Shown: positions 7,155 through 7,769 of the stretch, piece by piece
How the letters are laid out: each line of letters opens with the position of its first letter
Numbering within the stretch: position 1 is the stretch's first letter
Origin: Vulcanococcus sp. SFB_649D_100_25
GTDB taxonomy: Bacteria; Cyanobacteriota; Cyanobacteriia; PCC-6307; Cyanobiaceae
Length of the DNA stretch: 7,769 bases
Assembly (NCBI GenBank): GCA_030833825.1
Contig: JAURGL010000079.1
Location: 1 to 7,769, forward strand
Direction: 5' to 3'
Notes under the pieces: generated by a model
What the model saw: only the letters and a program-made list of their open reading frames with translations
The model's database searches: none
What the model was told of the DNA's origin: nothing
Position numbers and translations under genes: made by a program

Positions 7155-7358
7155 ATGGCCAGCAGCTTTGAAATCCACGCCCGTCAGCACTGGAGTTTTC
7201 AGCTGGTGCTGCAGGGGAGCCGCCTGCGGCTGGAGGGCTGCCGCGATGCTGAGCTCCCGGGGGATGAGCCCCTGCACTGCTCCACCTGGCTGCAGCCTCA
7301 GGACACCCCGTATGACGTGGCCCACGAGTTGATGGCCCACCCAAGCTGCTGCGTTTGA
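7155..7358 (+). CDS. Small hypothetical protein, 67 residues
   Basis: I do not recognise this product. The frame begins at an ATG preceded by AGGAG and ends with TGA at 7356-7358. The predicted protein is soluble, with no membrane segment or signal peptide. It starts with a probable beta-rich part (about residues 5-28, FEIHARQHWSFQLVLQGSRL onwards) and ends in an acidic, His-rich part. It contains four Cys (29, 42, 65, 66) and five His (8, 12, 41, 57, 62), including a CC pair two residues from the end, but no CxxC pair. Codon use is GC-rich at third positions, like alaS and the SNF2 gene. It lies 104 bp after alaS on the same strand and could be transcribed by read-through past the hairpins. 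It converges with the GGDEF gene. The reading frame, ribosome site and codon use support a real gene; homologues are untested. Confidence 0.6.
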   Translation: MASSFEIHARQHWSFQLVLQGSRLRLEGCRDAELPGDEPLHCSTWLQPQDTPYDVAHELMAHPSCCV

Positions 7359-7381
7359 GCCTGGCAAAAAGCAAGCTGCGT
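7359..7381. other. Convergent gap between the small ORF and the GGDEF gene
   Basis: Two stop codons face each other across 23 bp. I see no good bidirectional terminator. There is a run of five A (7366-7370 on the plus strand) but no stable stem beside it. The octamer CAAGCTGC occurs at 7342-7349 and 7372-7379 as a short direct repeat, not an inverted one. Confidence 0.4.
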
Positions 7382-7769
7382 CTATTGGACTCCTGGTTGA
7401 TTGCTGATGTCTGTGGCTATCACCACTCGGTCGCGACCTAGTGCCTTGGCGCGATAGAGGGCTCTGTCCGCGCGCTCTAACTGCCCTGCAAGGGTTTCGT
7501 TGCTCTGACTGAGTGCTACTCCCACCGAAATGCTGAGCTGGATCGGTCTGGAATCCGGATCGGCACTTGAACCACGGAACTCCAAGTCTGCGACGGCCTT
7601 CCGCAGGCGTTCTGCAAGGCCCGCGATTGGCACTTGTTTCTCCCCTGTTCTGCAGATCACCGCAAACTCTTCGCCACCCAACCGGATGAGGACGTCTCCA
7701 GGGCGGGTTTGCTGGCGCAGTTGCTGGGCTACAGCCCGCAGAGCTTCATCCCCCACGGCATGGCCATAT
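7382..7769 (-). CDS. GGDEF-domain diguanylate cyclase, C-terminal part (5' end beyond window)
   Basis: The visible 129 residues start inside the GGDEF domain at YGHAVGDEALR and end 15 residues after its conserved tail ADRALYRAKALGRDRVVIA. The active-site signature GGEEF is encoded at 7678-7664, an accepted functional variant of GGDEF, so it should make cyclic di-GMP from two GTP. An RPGD motif stands exactly five residues before GGEEF and fits the RxxD inhibitory I-site, so product feedback inhibition is likely. SISVGVA, another conserved core strand, is present. The domain is at the C-terminus of the protein; any sensor or membrane part lies outside the window. An in-frame GTG at 7756 is internal to the domain and not a true start. 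The gene uses AGA for Arg three times plus ATA and CTA codons, unlike the neighbouring genes, which hints at a different history or weak expression. It converges with the 67-residue ORF. Confidence 0.93.
   Translation of the reverse strand, partial: YGHAVGDEALRAVAQQLRQQTRPGDVLIRLGGEEFAVICRTGEKQVPIAGLAERLRKAVADLEFRGSSADPDSRPIQLSISVGVALSQSNETLAGQLERADRALYRAKALGRDRVVIATDISNQPGVQ

Noticed and set aside
6778..7374. Two ~195-codon minus-strand ORFs across the end of alaS and the small ORF
   Set aside because: They lie antisense to the conserved C-Ala domain, have shadow-like composition and carry no motif.
7342..7379. Direct repeat CAAGCTGC, 30 bp apart, as an attachment site or terminator
   Set aside because: Eight bases is within chance, there is no integrase or mobile gene nearby, and the copies are direct, so they cannot form a stem.
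1..7769. Search by eye for CRISPR arrays, tRNA or rRNA genes, insertion sequences and phage genes
   Set aside because: No regularly spaced repeat, cloverleaf with a CCA-like end, transposase motif or phage protein was seen; nearly all of the window is covered by ordinary genes.

Overview
The window looks like chromosomal DNA from a high-GC unicellular picocyanobacterium of the Cyanobium / Synechococcus type. This rests on three things: the style of the alanyl-tRNA synthetase and of the SNF2 and SWIM proteins, strong use of G or C at third codon positions, and very tight gene packing. The organism call is inferred from recognising protein families, not from a marker-gene comparison. A single exact GCGATCGC (HIP1) octamer is present, which is too few to count as independent support.

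Layout. Positions 1-4369 hold a compact leftward gene set, read from right to left: a four-helix membrane protein of unknown function (4369-3935), a 1039-residue SNF2-family ATPase (3916-797) and a SWIM zinc-finger protein (from 792, running off the left edge). The gaps are 18 bp and 4 bp, so the three are probably co-transcribed. The SWIM gene has its Shine-Dalgarno-like GAGGA inside the last codons of the SNF2 gene, which suggests translational coupling. From 4411 rightwards comes alaS (alanyl-tRNA synthetase, complete, 879 residues). It diverges from the membrane-protein gene across only 41 bp.

Downstream of alaS, a 104-bp gap carries a chain of three GC-rich hairpins whose outer arms overlap. 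It is followed by a 67-residue ORF with a good ribosome binding site (7155-7358). This ORF converges, across 23 bp, with the 3' part of a leftward GGDEF diguanylate cyclase gene that runs off the right edge. The GGDEF gene uses codons that are rare or absent in its neighbours and looks less GC-rich.

How the genes work together. alaS is core translation machinery. The SNF2 and SWIM proteins probably act together on nucleic acid or nucleoprotein, because SWIM domains are known as partners of, or fusions to, bacterial SWI2/SNF2 ATPases. Whether the membrane protein belongs to that function is open. The GGDEF protein makes c-di-GMP and is probably unrelated to its neighbours. I see no mobile element, CRISPR array, tRNA or rRNA. 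The least explained parts are the membrane protein-SNF2-SWIM set, the hairpin chain after alaS and the small ORF.
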